53,253 nt of DNA. It comes from Cyclobacteriaceae bacterium (GTDB lineage: Bacteria; Bacteroidota; Bacteroidia; Cytophagales; Cyclobacteriaceae). Location of the stretch: contig JAHEGY010000020.1 of assembly GCA_024644875.1 (NCBI GenBank), positions 1-53,253 on the forward strand. Reading direction: 5' to 3'. Shown one piece after another: positions 36,912-47,300 of this stretch. The notes below the pieces were generated by a model. It did not search any database and was not told the origin of the DNA. It saw nothing but the letters and a program-made list of their open reading frames with translations. A program made the translations under genes and the position numbers. The stretch's first letter is position 1; each line of letters starts with the position of its first letter.

Positions 36912-39482
36912 ATGATTGATTACGAAATTCGGATCAGGCGAAAAAATGAGAGCCAGCTGACTAAGCGCTGGATCTGGAAGCTTGCTTTAAAAGATGCAAA
37001 GTATAACTTCAACAGGTTATTCCTGTTTGTTTCTTCAATTGTTATAGGAATAGCTGCTCTTGTGGCAATCAATTCGTTTAATATTAATCTTCAGCAGGAT
37101 ATTAATAACCAAAGCAAAGAACTTCTAGGTGCCGATCTGGTTATAGAAAGCAGAAATAAAACTTTTGACACTACTTTCCTGAAATCCATTGACTCTCTAA
37201 ACTATCGCATGACAGGAGATGTCCGCTTTGCATCCATGGTGTTTTTCCCTAAAAATCAGGGAACCAGATTAATTCAGGTAAAGGCCCTTGATGGGGATTT
37301 TCCATTTTATGGTGAGGTAGAATTGCTGAATTCAGAAACTTTCGAAGGTTTTTATAAAAAGGATGGTGCTATGATCGACGAAAGTCTGGCCATTCAATAT
37401 GATATTCAGATCAATGATAGCCTCAAACTGGGGAACGGAAAGTTCGTAGTTTTGGGAATAGTTCAAAAATTTCCGGGGAATACGAATATCAGTACTACTT
37501 TTTCTCCATCGGTATATATTCCTTACCACAGACTTGAATCCACCGGCCTTATTCAATTTGGAAGCAGGTATGATTATAATAAGTATTTAATGGTCCCGGA
37601 GGTTGAACTTGAGGCGTTGATTGAAAAGTTAAGACCCACGCTGAGGGAATATGGTTATGGCTTTGATACTGTCGAGGAGAGGAAAGAAGATCTGGGACGG
37701 GGATTTCAAAACCTCTACAGGTTTTTCAATCTACTGACATTCGTAGCCTTAATACTTGGAAGTATAGGTGTGGCCAGTTCGGTTCATATTTATATCCGTG
37801 AAAAACGGGATAGTGCGGCAATTTTGAGATGCCTTGGCGCTTCAGGCTGGCAAATATTTAATGTGTTCTTTATACAGATAGCTGCCTTTGGATTCCTGGG
37901 AACCTTGATAGGGGTTCTCCATGGAATAGGAATACAATTACTGTTGCCATACATTGTTAAAGATTTCATACCGGTCGCTGTAAATATATCGCTTCAGTGG
38001 ATCCCGGTTTTAGAGGGATTTGCCATTGGCCTTATTATGGCTACATTATTTGCTTTTCTACCACTCTCTAATATCAGGCTGATACCCCCACTTTCCTTGT
38101 TCCGCTCGATGGTAGAGGGTGTGGGCAGACGGTCCAAGTTCAGATCCTTTATAATAGTTCTTATTGTATTATTCCCCTGGCTCTTTGCTGTTTTCCAATC
38201 GGATAGCTGGCTTTACGGTTCTGTTTTTTTTGCAGGCTTGTTAATTACTTTTGGCAGTCTCTGGTTGCTTGCCAGGGGGTCCATCTGGTTTTTACAAAAG
38301 TATTTTCCTGCCAAATTTAATTTCATATGGCGTCAGAGCCTGGCCAATCTATTTCGACCGAATAATCAGACGACTATTATGATTGTTGTCATAGGATTAG
38401 GTGCATTTCTCATATCCGTAATGTCCTTGATACAAAACAGTCTCCTGGAACAGGTTGAATTTGTGGGATCAGGCGATCGCTCGAATACAGTGGTATTTGA
38501 TATCCAGCCTCATCAAAAACAGGATATAATAGAACTGGTCCGGGATTATGACTTTCCGGTTCAACAGATGGTGCCTATAGTAACCACACGGATAAATGCT
38601 GTAAAAGGTAAAACAGTGAAGGAATGGCAGGATGACACTACCAGACATATCCCTAACTGGGCTTTGACAAGAGAATACAGGGTAACTTACAGGGATAGTC
38701 TTATTGGTTCTGAAGAATTAGTTGAAGGAAGATTTTATCCGGATAAATCAGAAATTAATGATAGTGTATTTATATCGATTGAGACCGGACTGGCAGAACG
38801 CATGAAATTAACTTTGAAGGATGAAGTCGTTTTTAATGTTCAGGGTGTGCCTGTTAAGACCTTTGTGGGAAGTATCAGAAAAGTAGATTGGCAAAGGATT
38901 CAGACAAATTTTATGATAGTATTCCCTGAAGGAGTGCTTGAAGGGGCCCCACAGTTCAATGTACTTATAACCCGGATAGATCAAAAAGATGAATCAGCAA
39001 GGTTTCAGCAAGATCTCGTACGGCTTTTCCCTAATGTTTCAGCTATTGATCTCACCCTGATTCTGGAAACCCTGGATAGTATTTTCGATAAGGTGGCCAT
39101 GGTTATTCGCTTCATGGCTTTATTCAGTGTTGTTACAGGCTTGTTTGTTTTATCCGGGGCTGTAATTAACAGCAAGTTTGCCAGGTTAAAAGACAATGTA
39201 TTATTACGCACCATAGGAGCATCAAAAAAGCAGTTGGTTAACATGACACTGATTGAATATGCCTACTTGGGCATATTAGCTGGATTAACTGGTAGCCTGC
39301 TTGCCCTCTTCGCAAGTTGGGCATTATCCGTTTATTTCTTTAAGATGCTGTTCTTTCCGGATTTTATCAGTTTGATCCTCATCTGTCTTATTATAATAGC
39401 ATTAACAGTTCTTATCGGCTGGATAAATACGAGGTCAATTGTTAATAAACCTCCACTTGTTATACTGCGGAAAGAAGTCTGA
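36912..39482 (+). CDS. FtsX-like ABC permease, YbbP type
   Basis: 856 residues from the ATG at 36912, which follows a GAGGA-like sequence and starts four bases after the ATPase stop; a TTG at 36888 is also in frame. Ten membrane segments are expected for YbbP-type proteins, and FtsX domains are visible near residues 265-395 (LTFVALILGSIGVASSVHIYIREKRDSAAILRCLGA in two pieces) and 720-856 (GAVINSKFARLKDNVLLRTIGASK). Large periplasmic domains lie between. It probably extracts or moves lipophilic substances with its ATPase. The exact substrate is unknown. Confidence 0.92.
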   Translation: MIDYEIRIRRKNESQLTKRWIWKLALKDAKYNFNRLFLFVSSIVIGIAALVAINSFNINLQQDINNQSKELLGADLVIESRNKTFDTTFLKSIDSLNYRMTGDVRFASMVFFPKNQGTRLIQVKALDGDFPFYGEVELLNSETFEGFYKKDGAMIDESLAIQYDIQINDSLKLGNGKFVVLGIVQKFPGNTNISTTFSPSVYIPYHRLESTGLIQFGSRYDYNKYLMVPEVELEALIEKLRPTLREYGYGFDTVEERKEDLGRGFQNLYRFFNLLTFVALILGSIGVASSVHIYIREKRDSAAILRCLGASGWQIFNVFFIQIAAFGFLGTLIGVLHGIGIQLLLPYIVKDFIPVAVNISLQWIPVLEGFAIGLIMATLFAFLPLSNIRLIPPLSLFRSMVEGVGRRSKFRSFIIVLIVLFPWLFAVFQSDSWLYGSVFFAGLLITFGSLWLLARGSIWFLQKYFPAKFNFIWRQSLANLFRPNNQTTIMIVVIGLGAFLISVMSLIQNSLLEQVEFVGSGDRSNTVVFDIQPHQKQDIIELVRDYDFPVQQMVPIVTTRINAVKGKTVKEWQDDTTRHIPNWALTREYRVTYRDSLIGSEELVEGRFYPDKSEINDSVFISIETGLAERMKLTLKDEVVFNVQGVPVKTFVGSIRKVDWQRIQTNFMIVFPEGVLEGAPQFNVLITRIDQKDESARFQQDLVRLFPNVSAIDLTLILETLDSIFDKVAMVIRFMALFSVVTGLFVLSGAVINSKFARLKDNVLLRTIGASKKQLVNMTLIEYAYLGILAGLTGSLLALFASWALSVYFFKMLFFPDFISLILICLIIIALTVLIGWINTRSIVNKPPLVILRKEV

Positions 39483-39844
39483 AATTTATTTTATATATTA
39501 TGTAAATAAAATAAACATTGTTTATTGAATTTGTTGTATTTGTATAGTGCGATTGTCGGATAAAATTAAAGTATAAAGTTTTTAAATAATATATAATTGA
39601 TAATTACCTTTTTATGATAAGATAGTTCAATTAATTATTAAAGTATATGTAATTGGTATACCTCGAGGTTTTATTTTTTGCCTGATATTAATGATTTCTT
39701 TATTTTAATTGATTTTAACCTAAAAAATATTATTGATCACAGTATCTGTAAGTAATTTTTAGGCTTTATTTGCTTTCTGATAGGATAGGTTTTTTAAATC
39801 TTCCTTTCAGTTTTGGGAATTTTTTTATCAATACATTTTTAAAC
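39483..39844. other. Non-coding AT-rich spacer before the sugar cassette
   Basis: About 360 bases without a credible gene. It is strongly AT-rich apart from a perfect 10-base palindrome ACCTCGAGGT at 39660-39669. I find no clean TAnnTTTG with a -33 TTG and no terminator hairpin after the permease gene. It must carry the cassette promoter, since the genes on the left end at 39482. Confidence 0.4.
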
Positions 39845-41305
39845 ATGAGTGAAGCAGGTTATTCTATTAAATCCTATCATGAGGTAGATCCAATATACAA
39901 GAAACTGGATAAATTGTTAAGTCAGCCCATCCTCCCCATTGACAGGGATGCCATGGAAAAGTATAAAGCGTATTTTGATAATAAATGTTCTAAATCAAAA
40001 GAAATATCAGGTAGATCCATTGAAGTAATTCCAGGTGGAGTACAGCATAACCTGGCTTTCAACTATCCTTTTCCCTTGGTTTTTACAAAAGCAGAGGGTG
40101 CATACCTTCATGATATCGATGGGAACAGGTATATAGATTTTCTTCAGGCTGGAGGGCCAACTGTTTTGGGAAGCAATTATCCTGTTGTAAAAGATAAGAT
40201 AATTGATTTATTAAATAGTTGCGGACCATCTACTGGATTATTTCATGAATATGAATATAAGATCGCAAAGAAAATTTGTGATCTGTATCCCTCAGTTGAT
40301 CTGTTCAGAATGCTGGGTAGTGGCACTGAAGCTGTTATGGCGGCTATCAGGGTAGCCAGATTGGCTACAAAAAAGAAAAAAATAATTAAATTAGGAGGAG
40401 CCTATCATGGATGGAGCGATCAAATGGTGTATGGAATGAGAATTCCAGGTACGGGAAGATTTGAGGCACATGGCATCCCCAGATCATGCAGTAAGCATAC
40501 GCAGGAAGTATGGCCCAACAGCATACCCTCCCTCGAGAGAAAATTAAGGATGAATATATTAAGAGGTGGAACTGCTGCCGTAATTCTTGAACCTATAGGT
40601 CCGGAGAGTGGAACCAGACCTGTTGATTATGATTACAATAAAAAGGTGAGAGAATTATGTGATAAATATGGCGCACTGTTGATCTTTGATGAAGTGGTTT
40701 CTGCCTTCAGGGTCGGTTTAGATGGGGCACAGGGCTTTTTTGGTGTAGAGCCTGATCTGACGGTTTTTGGTAAAGTCGTTGCCGGAGGTTATCCCTCTGC
40801 CGGAGGACTGGGTGGCAAGCAGGATTATATGGAATACCTGGCAGCAGGTATCCAGGGTGGTAAGAAAAGGGCCATGGTAGGGGGTACCATGGCTGCAAAC
40901 CCGATCAGTGCCGCTGCAGGTTATTATACCATCTGTGAAATTGAAAAAAACAATGCCTGTGAAAAGGCGGGCTTAGCCGGTGATAGATTGACCAAGGGAT
41001 TGAAGACACTGATTGATAAATATCAATTACCTTATGTGGCCTATAATCAGGGTTCTATTTGTCACCTGGAGACTTCCGGAGTCATGTTTGTGAAGATCAA
41101 CTGGCTGAAGATCCTGAAAGTGCTGAAGGATATAAAGGCCAGAAAGCATATGATGGAAGAGATGGGGGCGGCTTATATGGCAGAAGGCGTAGTGACACTA
41201 GCAGGAAGCAGGATGTATACCAGCATGGCAGATACGGACGATGTCATTGATGATGCTTTAAACCGGTTCGAAAGAGTATTTAAAAATATAACTGTTTCCA
41301 AATAA
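39845..41305 (+). CDS. Class III (GSAM-like) aminotransferase
   Basis: 486 residues from the ATG at 39845 (an ATG 25 codons earlier starts with an unrelated hydrophobic stretch). The PLP fold type I enzyme has GSGTEAVMAAIRVAR for phosphate binding, FDEVVSAFR with Asp282, and the Schiff-base Lys310 in TVFGKVVAGGYP. It resembles glutamate-1-semialdehyde aminomutase but lacks the GGVNSPVRAF signature (it has GGVQHNLAFNYPFPL), so it is not HemL. It leads a three-gene cytoplasmic cassette with an FGGY kinase and a class II aldolase, so its substrate is probably an amino or keto sugar derivative or a carbon fragment from it. Confidence 0.88.
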   Translation: MSEAGYSIKSYHEVDPIYKKLDKLLSQPILPIDRDAMEKYKAYFDNKCSKSKEISGRSIEVIPGGVQHNLAFNYPFPLVFTKAEGAYLHDIDGNRYIDFLQAGGPTVLGSNYPVVKDKIIDLLNSCGPSTGLFHEYEYKIAKKICDLYPSVDLFRMLGSGTEAVMAAIRVARLATKKKKIIKLGGAYHGWSDQMVYGMRIPGTGRFEAHGIPRSCSKHTQEVWPNSIPSLERKLRMNILRGGTAAVILEPIGPESGTRPVDYDYNKKVRELCDKYGALLIFDEVVSAFRVGLDGAQGFFGVEPDLTVFGKVVAGGYPSAGGLGGKQDYMEYLAAGIQGGKKRAMVGGTMAANPISAAAGYYTICEIEKNNACEKAGLAGDRLTKGLKTLIDKYQLPYVAYNQGSICHLETSGVMFVKINWLKILKVLKDIKARKHMMEEMGAAYMAEGVVTLAGSRMYTSMADTDDVIDDALNRFERVFKNITVSK

Positions 41306-41319
41306 TCCAGTATTAAACT

Positions 41320-42858
41320 ATGAAGGGAAGATATGTGATTGCACATGATGTGGGGACAAGCAGCAATAAGGCTGTTTTAATCGATATTAAAGGGAACATC
41401 CTGGAATCCGCTACAGTGGAATACGGACTCCAGTATCCGAATCCCGGATGGGTAGAACAGTCTCCTGAAGATTACTGGCAGGCCATAATCAATTCTACAA
41501 AAAAAGTTATGGCTAATTCAAAAGTTAAAACTTCAGAAATACTAGGGATAGTGTATACAACACAAGCTATGGGGATAATACCCCTCGGCAGGGACCGTAA
41601 TACACTGATGAATAATATTACCTGGGTAGATGGCAGAGCTGAAAAACAGGCAAATAGACTTATGAACCGGTTTGCTGGTAAAACAGCTTTCAGATCTTTC
41701 GTTGGAATTGAAATTACCGGGAAAGATGTTATTGCGAAATTGATGTGGTTGAAAGAAAAAAGAAAAGATATATACAATAAAACCCATAAAGTTCTTGACG
41801 TTAATGGTTACCTGAAATATAAGTCTACCGGTAAGGTCTTTGCCGAGTGGTCAGGGGCCTGCTCTTATGCTTTTAATGTCAAAAAAAAGGATTGGGAGCG
41901 GATATTTTTTAAAATTGCCGGGATTGGAACTGATAAATTGCCGGATCTGATACGGTCAATAGATATAGTTGGCGGACTGACTAAAGAAGCGGCAAGGGAG
42001 TTGAAACTGGATGAAGGGACGCCGGTGTATGGTGGATGCGATGACACCCAGAGTGCTGCTGTTGGAACAGGGGCCATAGGTGAAGGCCAGGCCCATATCT
42101 ATCTGGGTACTTCCGCCTGGGTAGGTGTAACGACTAAGAAAGCCCTGAAGTTCAAGCATGGTGCAGCATGTCTTCAAAGTGCCGATCCTAATATGAATTT
42201 GCTGGTCGGAATAACTGAATCAGCGGGAGCCAACCTGGAATGGTTGATTGAAAGATTTTACGGATGTGAAAAGGAAGCCTTAAAAACAGAGGATATTTAC
42301 AAGTTAATGGATGAAGAAGCCAGTAAAGTGCAAGCTGGTTCTGAACATTTGATATTTACACCATGGCTGTTAGGTGAACGCTGCCCCGTATCAACAACTA
42401 CGACAAGGGGTACAATTTTTAATTTGAGCCTTGAACATACGAGAGGCCATTTTGTTAGGGCCTTGGCAGAAGGCATTGGATATAACTTAAGATGGATCAT
42501 TGAAAATTATGAGAAAGACTATGGGTTTAAAATTTCAAGCCTGAGAATAACAGGAGGCGGGTCTAAGAATGATCATTGGATGCAGATCTTTGCCGATGTG
42601 ATCCAAAGAAAAATTGAAACCACGAACCAGCCGAAAATGGCTGGCGCTATTGGTGCGGCTATGTGTGTATTCGTTGGCTCAGGAATTTATAAAGGCTTTG
42701 AGGAAGTAAATAAGATCGTCAAAAAGCATAAGGTGTTTAATCCCGATCCGGCAAATTTTGAAATATATAATAAACTTTTCATGGATTATAAGAACATATA
42801 TCGGTCTTTGAAAGGAACCTATATTAATGCAAATAATAAAAGATTTAATTTAAATTGA
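41320..42858 (+). CDS. FGGY-family carbohydrate kinase, xylulokinase-like
   Basis: 512 residues. The N-terminal phosphate-1 motif is HDVGTSSNKAVL; WVEQSPEDYW, GIVYTTQAMG and the ITWVDGRAEKQ region follow, and the C-terminal half has GGCDDTQSAAVGTGAI, LGTSAWVG and the adenosine-binding RITGGGSKNDHWMQIFADV. It would phosphorylate a ketose or a polyol with ATP. The substrate is not readable from sequence; xylulose-, ribulose-, fuculose- and autoinducer-2-type kinases share these motifs. It lies 14 bases after the aminotransferase and nine bases before the aldolase, so all three are made together. Confidence 0.9.
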   Translation: MKGRYVIAHDVGTSSNKAVLIDIKGNILESATVEYGLQYPNPGWVEQSPEDYWQAIINSTKKVMANSKVKTSEILGIVYTTQAMGIIPLGRDRNTLMNNITWVDGRAEKQANRLMNRFAGKTAFRSFVGIEITGKDVIAKLMWLKEKRKDIYNKTHKVLDVNGYLKYKSTGKVFAEWSGACSYAFNVKKKDWERIFFKIAGIGTDKLPDLIRSIDIVGGLTKEAARELKLDEGTPVYGGCDDTQSAAVGTGAIGEGQAHIYLGTSAWVGVTTKKALKFKHGAACLQSADPNMNLLVGITESAGANLEWLIERFYGCEKEALKTEDIYKLMDEEASKVQAGSEHLIFTPWLLGERCPVSTTTTRGTIFNLSLEHTRGHFVRALAEGIGYNLRWIIENYEKDYGFKISSLRITGGGSKNDHWMQIFADVIQRKIETTNQPKMAGAIGAAMCVFVGSGIYKGFEEVNKIVKKHKVFNPDPANFEIYNKLFMDYKNIYRSLKGTYINANNKRFNLN

Positions 42859-42867
42859 TTTTTAAAA

Positions 42868-43524
42868 ATGACAATACAGGAAGCCAGGGAACTCGTTTGC
42901 AATTCAGGTAAAATGCTGCTTGAAAAAGGTTATGTTTCAGGAACCTGGGGAAATATAAGTTGCAGGATCGATAATTCTACGATGGCAGTAACACCCAGTG
43001 GCAGGGAATATGAAACCATGGTGCCAGATGATATCGTCATCGTTAATTATATTGACCATAGTTATTCCGGAGAGATAAAACCATCATCAGAATTCAAACT
43101 TCATACTGAAATATACAGGTCAAGAAAAGAAATACATGCTGTGATTCATACGCATCAGATGAATGCCTCCACAGTGGCAGCGGCCAGGAGAGAAGTGCCA
43201 CCGATACTCGATGATATGGCTCAGATCATAGGCCCCAGTATTCGTGTGGCTGACTATGCTCTCCCGAATACTAAGAAAATTGTAAGAGCAACGATGAAGG
43301 CATTAAAAGGAAGGTATGCGGCTTTGATGGCTAATCATGGTGCTGTATGTGTTGGCCGGGACATGAAGGAAGCGTTTACTGCATGTGATGTATTGGAAAA
43401 AGCCTGTAAGGCATTTATTGAAGCTGAATTTCTTGGAGGCGCAAAGGGAATTAACAAGTTTGAAGCTTACATAATGCATAAATACTACCTGATGAAATAT
43501 TCCAAGCAGAAAAAGAAAAAATAG
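42868..43524 (+). CDS. Class II aldolase (fuculose-phosphate aldolase-like)
   Basis: 218 residues of the AraD/FucA family. The catalytic Glu is in PSSEFKLHTEIY, the zinc ligands are in HTHQ and in ANHGAV, and the N-terminal GTWGNISCR binds phosphate. These enzymes split a ketose 1-phosphate into DHAP and an aldehyde, or epimerise a ketopentose phosphate. With the FGGY kinase before it, the pathway is ketose, ketose 1-phosphate, DHAP plus aldehyde. No isomerase or aldehyde dehydrogenase is present beside it. The C terminus ends in a basic KQKKKK tail. Confidence 0.9.
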   Translation: MTIQEARELVCNSGKMLLEKGYVSGTWGNISCRIDNSTMAVTPSGREYETMVPDDIVIVNYIDHSYSGEIKPSSEFKLHTEIYRSRKEIHAVIHTHQMNASTVAAARREVPPILDDMAQIIGPSIRVADYALPNTKKIVRATMKALKGRYAALMANHGAVCVGRDMKEAFTACDVLEKACKAFIEAEFLGGAKGINKFEAYIMHKYYLMKYSKQKKKK

Positions 43525-44367
43525 TCGGAAAGAATTTTTTGTTAAAATTAACTTTGATCTAAACGCAAGGACATCAGCTTTATATTAATTTGAAAAATCA
43601 GGCGCTTTTATTTAATCTTTGCAATTATTTAACTTGAATTAAAAAATCACAAATCGGGATCGTAATTCCCGTCGTAAATTATATTAATTCTAATTTTTCC
43701 TCCTAAAAATGTAAATCTTATATATTTTCAAATTACTTTTGCCGGAAAATTAATTATAATCTCTACCTACACTTTTTGAATCGTTGCCTTAATCTTTGAT
43801 AATATTTGATTAAGTATGTGCTTCAATTTTTCCATAAGGAAACTACAGACAGTTTTGGCATATATGATATCGTAACTTTTTATGGGATGTTTTATTCAGT
43901 CATAAAATGTGCTTTGTTATGCAATGAAGCTAATTTCAGGAGCAGACATGAAAGGATTTAGGATTCGACACATCATTTATTACATGTTGACTAGATGGAA
44001 ATCTCTGGATGCAGGGATTACAATGAATATTCAATTGTGTTATAATGATCATAATTCTTTAAATAGATTTCCTGCTGATAAACATAAGAAGGAATAATCG
44101 TAATTCTGCAACAGGATACTATATGTAATAGACAAATGCAGGCTGGTATAAAAAATATTGAACATTCAGAATCATTTTTGCCTGATCATGGCTGGAATTT
44201 GCTTTCAGAAAGAAAGAACAACCAGGAATTTATTCAATATCTTTTGTGGCCGCTGTATCTGCGAGTTTAAAATCAGGTTTTGATAGAAAAATATATTTGC
44301 ATAATATTACTGAAGAATCAGAGTGTTTTATTGAAAATTCCGTATTCCAGGATTTATTAAATAGATA
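43525..44367. other. Long AT-rich regulatory spacer upstream of the SusC gene
   Basis: About 840 bases. Within it I see a TAnnTTTG-like box TACTTTTG (43734-43741) without a good -33 element, a 7-base inverted repeat CTTAATC / GATTAAG (43788-43794 and 43808-43814), and one TTTTTATGGGAT (43877-43888), the reverse complement of the element repeated before the GH5 gene. A 62-codon frame at 43909-44097 looks accidental. The last 180 bases hold a possible coding remnant that ends on the SusC start, listed separately. No sigma/anti-sigma or AraC gene is present. Confidence 0.4.
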
Positions 44368-44368
44368 A
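44186..44368 (+). pseudogene. Open frame without clear start, ending on the SusC ATG
   Basis: A frame open from the stop at 44183 runs 60 codons and ends with TAA sharing one base with the SusC ATG (TAATG). Its tail reads SLKSGFDRKIYLHNITEES followed by FIENSVFQDLLNR, which looks protein-like. The only start of usual type is a GTG at 44246 (40 residues). A second 44-codon frame from an ATG at 44136 overlaps it two bases out of phase. It may be the worn 3' end of a gene once coupled to SusC, or a short leader peptide, or chance. I do not recognise the sequence. Confidence 0.3.
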
Positions 44369-47300
44369 TGAGAAAATTTACTTTTATATTTAGGCCAAAC
44401 CTGGTTAAATTTTTTGAGAATTCTGTCAGGTTATTTGATAGATCGATAAAAAAGAAGAATCTAATGATAATAAGATTTGCAATTCTGTTGATTTTCTTAG
44501 GGATATCTCAGGTATCTGCTGGTAATCTTTCTAAAACAAGAAATATTTCATTTGCAACATCTATTGAAGAGATCACGGTTACCGGAACAGTTGTTTCCTC
44601 AACCGATCAATCTCCGCTACCCGGTGTTAACGTCATTATTAAGGGGACGGATATCGGAACGATCACAGATGTGAATGGAAATTATACCCTACAGGTGGAT
44701 GCAGAAGATGCGATTCTGATTTTTTCCTATGTTGGTTTCCTGAGTGAAGAAGTTGAAATTGGGAACCAGAATGTGATTGACGTATCACTGGCAGAAAGTA
44801 TAGAGGCCCTGGAAGAAATTATTGTAACCGGTCTTAGTATTGAAAGGGATAAAGAATCATTGGGATATTCGGTCAGCCAGCTTTCCGGAGATGAAGTGAA
44901 CCAGGTAAAAGCAGATAATTTTGCTAATGCTCTATCAGGCAAGGTGGCAGGATTACAGATTACAGAATCTTCTACGGGTGTAGGCGGATCAACACGGATC
45001 ATTTTAAGGGGGATTTCTTCGATTTCCGGAGACAACAGACCCTTATTTGTGATTGATGGAATTCCCATGCTTTCCGGACATAACAGTTCAAATAACAATA
45101 GCAAGGACAGCGGGGATGCACTTACCGATATTAATCCGGAAGATATAGAATCAATATCTGTATTAAAAGGTGCCGGCGCTGCTGCGGTTTACGGCAGTCG
45201 GGCGGCCAATGGAGTTATATTGATAACCACCAAGAAAGGTTCATTAGACAAAGGATTTAAAATTAATTTTAGTTCAACGTATCTCAGGGAGGATCCTCTG
45301 GTACTGCCTGATCTTCAAAATATGTATGGCCAGGGCGGTTTAAGAGGTATTTATCCGATAGTAAACCCGAATAATACGGTACTCGATCATCCCAGCATCT
45401 GGAGCTATGGTCCGAAAATGGATAGTAGTACAGTAATTGGGTGGACGGGTGAAGACGAAATTTATGCTTCTCCTGAAGACCAGTTCAAATATTTTTTTCA
45501 AACGGGACAAACCTTTATTAATAATCTGGCAGTAGAGCTGGGAAATGAAAGTTCATCCTTGAGGCTTTCATTAACAGATCAGAGGTCCAGTGGAATTATG
45601 CCTACTAATAACCTTTCAAGACAGACATTTAGTTTGAGGGGATTTACCCGGCAGAATATATTTGAAATTGATGCGAAATTTACCTATGTCCATCATAATG
45701 TTGAAAACAGGCCCATTATGATGGAAAATGGAGGTAATGCCCCCTTAAGTCTATCCATACTGCCGAGGAATATAAGTGCTCAAAGCCTGGAAGAAAACAC
45801 GACGGATGAATTTGGGAATGAGAAAACCTGGTTGTTGGACGAGACCTTTGGAAATCCGTATTGGATGCTTGAGAACCAAGGCAATAACGATATAAGAGAT
45901 AGGTATCAGTTCTCTTTCTCAATAAAAACAGACATTACCAAAAACCTATATCTTTTATTACGATCCGGGTTAGATCAGGCTGTAGTTGAAGATAAAAACT
46001 GGACTAATAAAGGTACAAAAACTGCGGCAAACGGGAGAGGTAATTACAGCCATAGTATGAATAACCGGGCTGAATGGAATTCGGATTTTCTACTCTCCTA
46101 TGATAATAGTGCCGGACAATTTAGCTATGGAGTTAGCTTAGGTGGCAACTATCGTATTGATAATTATACAAACATCAGTCAATGGGGTTCCGGATTACAG
46201 ATTCCAGGGTATTATCACATTTCCAACCTTAGTGAATTCTATACCAATGAATACAGTTCCCGATATGAAGTAGCTTCTTTATACGCCCTGGGGAATGTCT
46301 CTTTTAAGGATGCTTTGTACTTTGATCTTACCTACCGAAGTGACTGGTCGTCATCACTGCCATCTGATAACAATCAATTTCCTTACTATTCCCTGAATTT
46401 AAGCTGGTTGTTCACCAATACCTTTAGTCTTCCAAATTGGTTTTCTAGCGGTAAACTTAGAGGATCAGTTGCCCAGACCGGGAATGATACCAGTCCCTAT
46501 AGATTGGAGAATGTTTATAATGTGATTCAATCACCGCTTCCCTATAGTATGGTGAGCATCCCGGGTGAACTGAAAACACCTGACCTCCTGCCTGAGATTA
46601 ATAATACATGGGAAGTCGGAACTGACCTTGGATTTATCAATAACAGGTTACTTTTAAACCTGACCTATTATTACAGCCTGGCTAAGAACCAGATCATGTC
46701 TGTTCCCATACCCACTTCCACATCTTATTCGTCCAAAGTGCTTAATTCAGGAGAGGTTGAGAACAGAGGAATCGAACTTCAGCTGGATGCAGTGGTGATC
46801 AGCAAACCTTCGGGATTCAACTGGGATGCAACACTAATGTATACCAAGAATAATTCCGAAGTTAAAAGTATACATCCTGATCTGAACTCAATCATCCTGA
46901 ATTCTGCATGGCATGCCACTATTGAGGCAAGGCCTGGGGAAGAATATGGTTTGATTTATGGATATGATTGGAAAAGAGATGCCAATGGGAACATGCTTAT
47001 TGATTCAAGGGGCTGGCCAATGCAAGGGGATAGTCTGATATCCCATGGAAGTGTCAATCCGGACTATATATTCGGATTCAGGAATACATTCAGTTATAAA
47101 GGATTTACCTTGAGTTTCCTTATTGACGGAACGATGGGGGCTGAAATTTATTCCTTCGGAAAAACCTATAAAATGTTGTGGGGGACGGACACGGAAACAC
47201 TTGAAGGCAGGGAAGAATGGTTTGCAACCCATGAAAATGGATTTCCGATCCCGGGTGTGGAGCCTGGTGGATATATTTTCGAAGGAGTCATGGAAGATTC

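Noticed and set aside
39660-39669. Perfect palindrome ACCTCGAGGT in AT-rich DNA upstream of the cassette
   Set aside because: Only ten bases and a single copy; could be an operator but there is no second site or context to support it.
39845-41305. Calling the aminotransferase HemL (heme biosynthesis)
   Set aside because: The GSAM signature is replaced and the gene sits in a sugar-type operon, so a heme role is unlikely.
41542-41787. Antisense open frames inside the FGGY kinase and other large genes
   Set aside because: They follow from codon use of the real gene on the other strand and contain no domain or start signal.
43658-43674. Short hairpin CGGGA / TCCCG after the aldolase gene
   Set aside because: A five-base stem over 130 bases past the stop without a following T run is too weak to call a terminator.
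43909-44097. 62-codon open frame in the SusC upstream spacer
   Set aside because: Its composition is unlike neighbouring genes, no initiation signal is seen, and it lies in AT-rich spacer with nothing protein-like about it.
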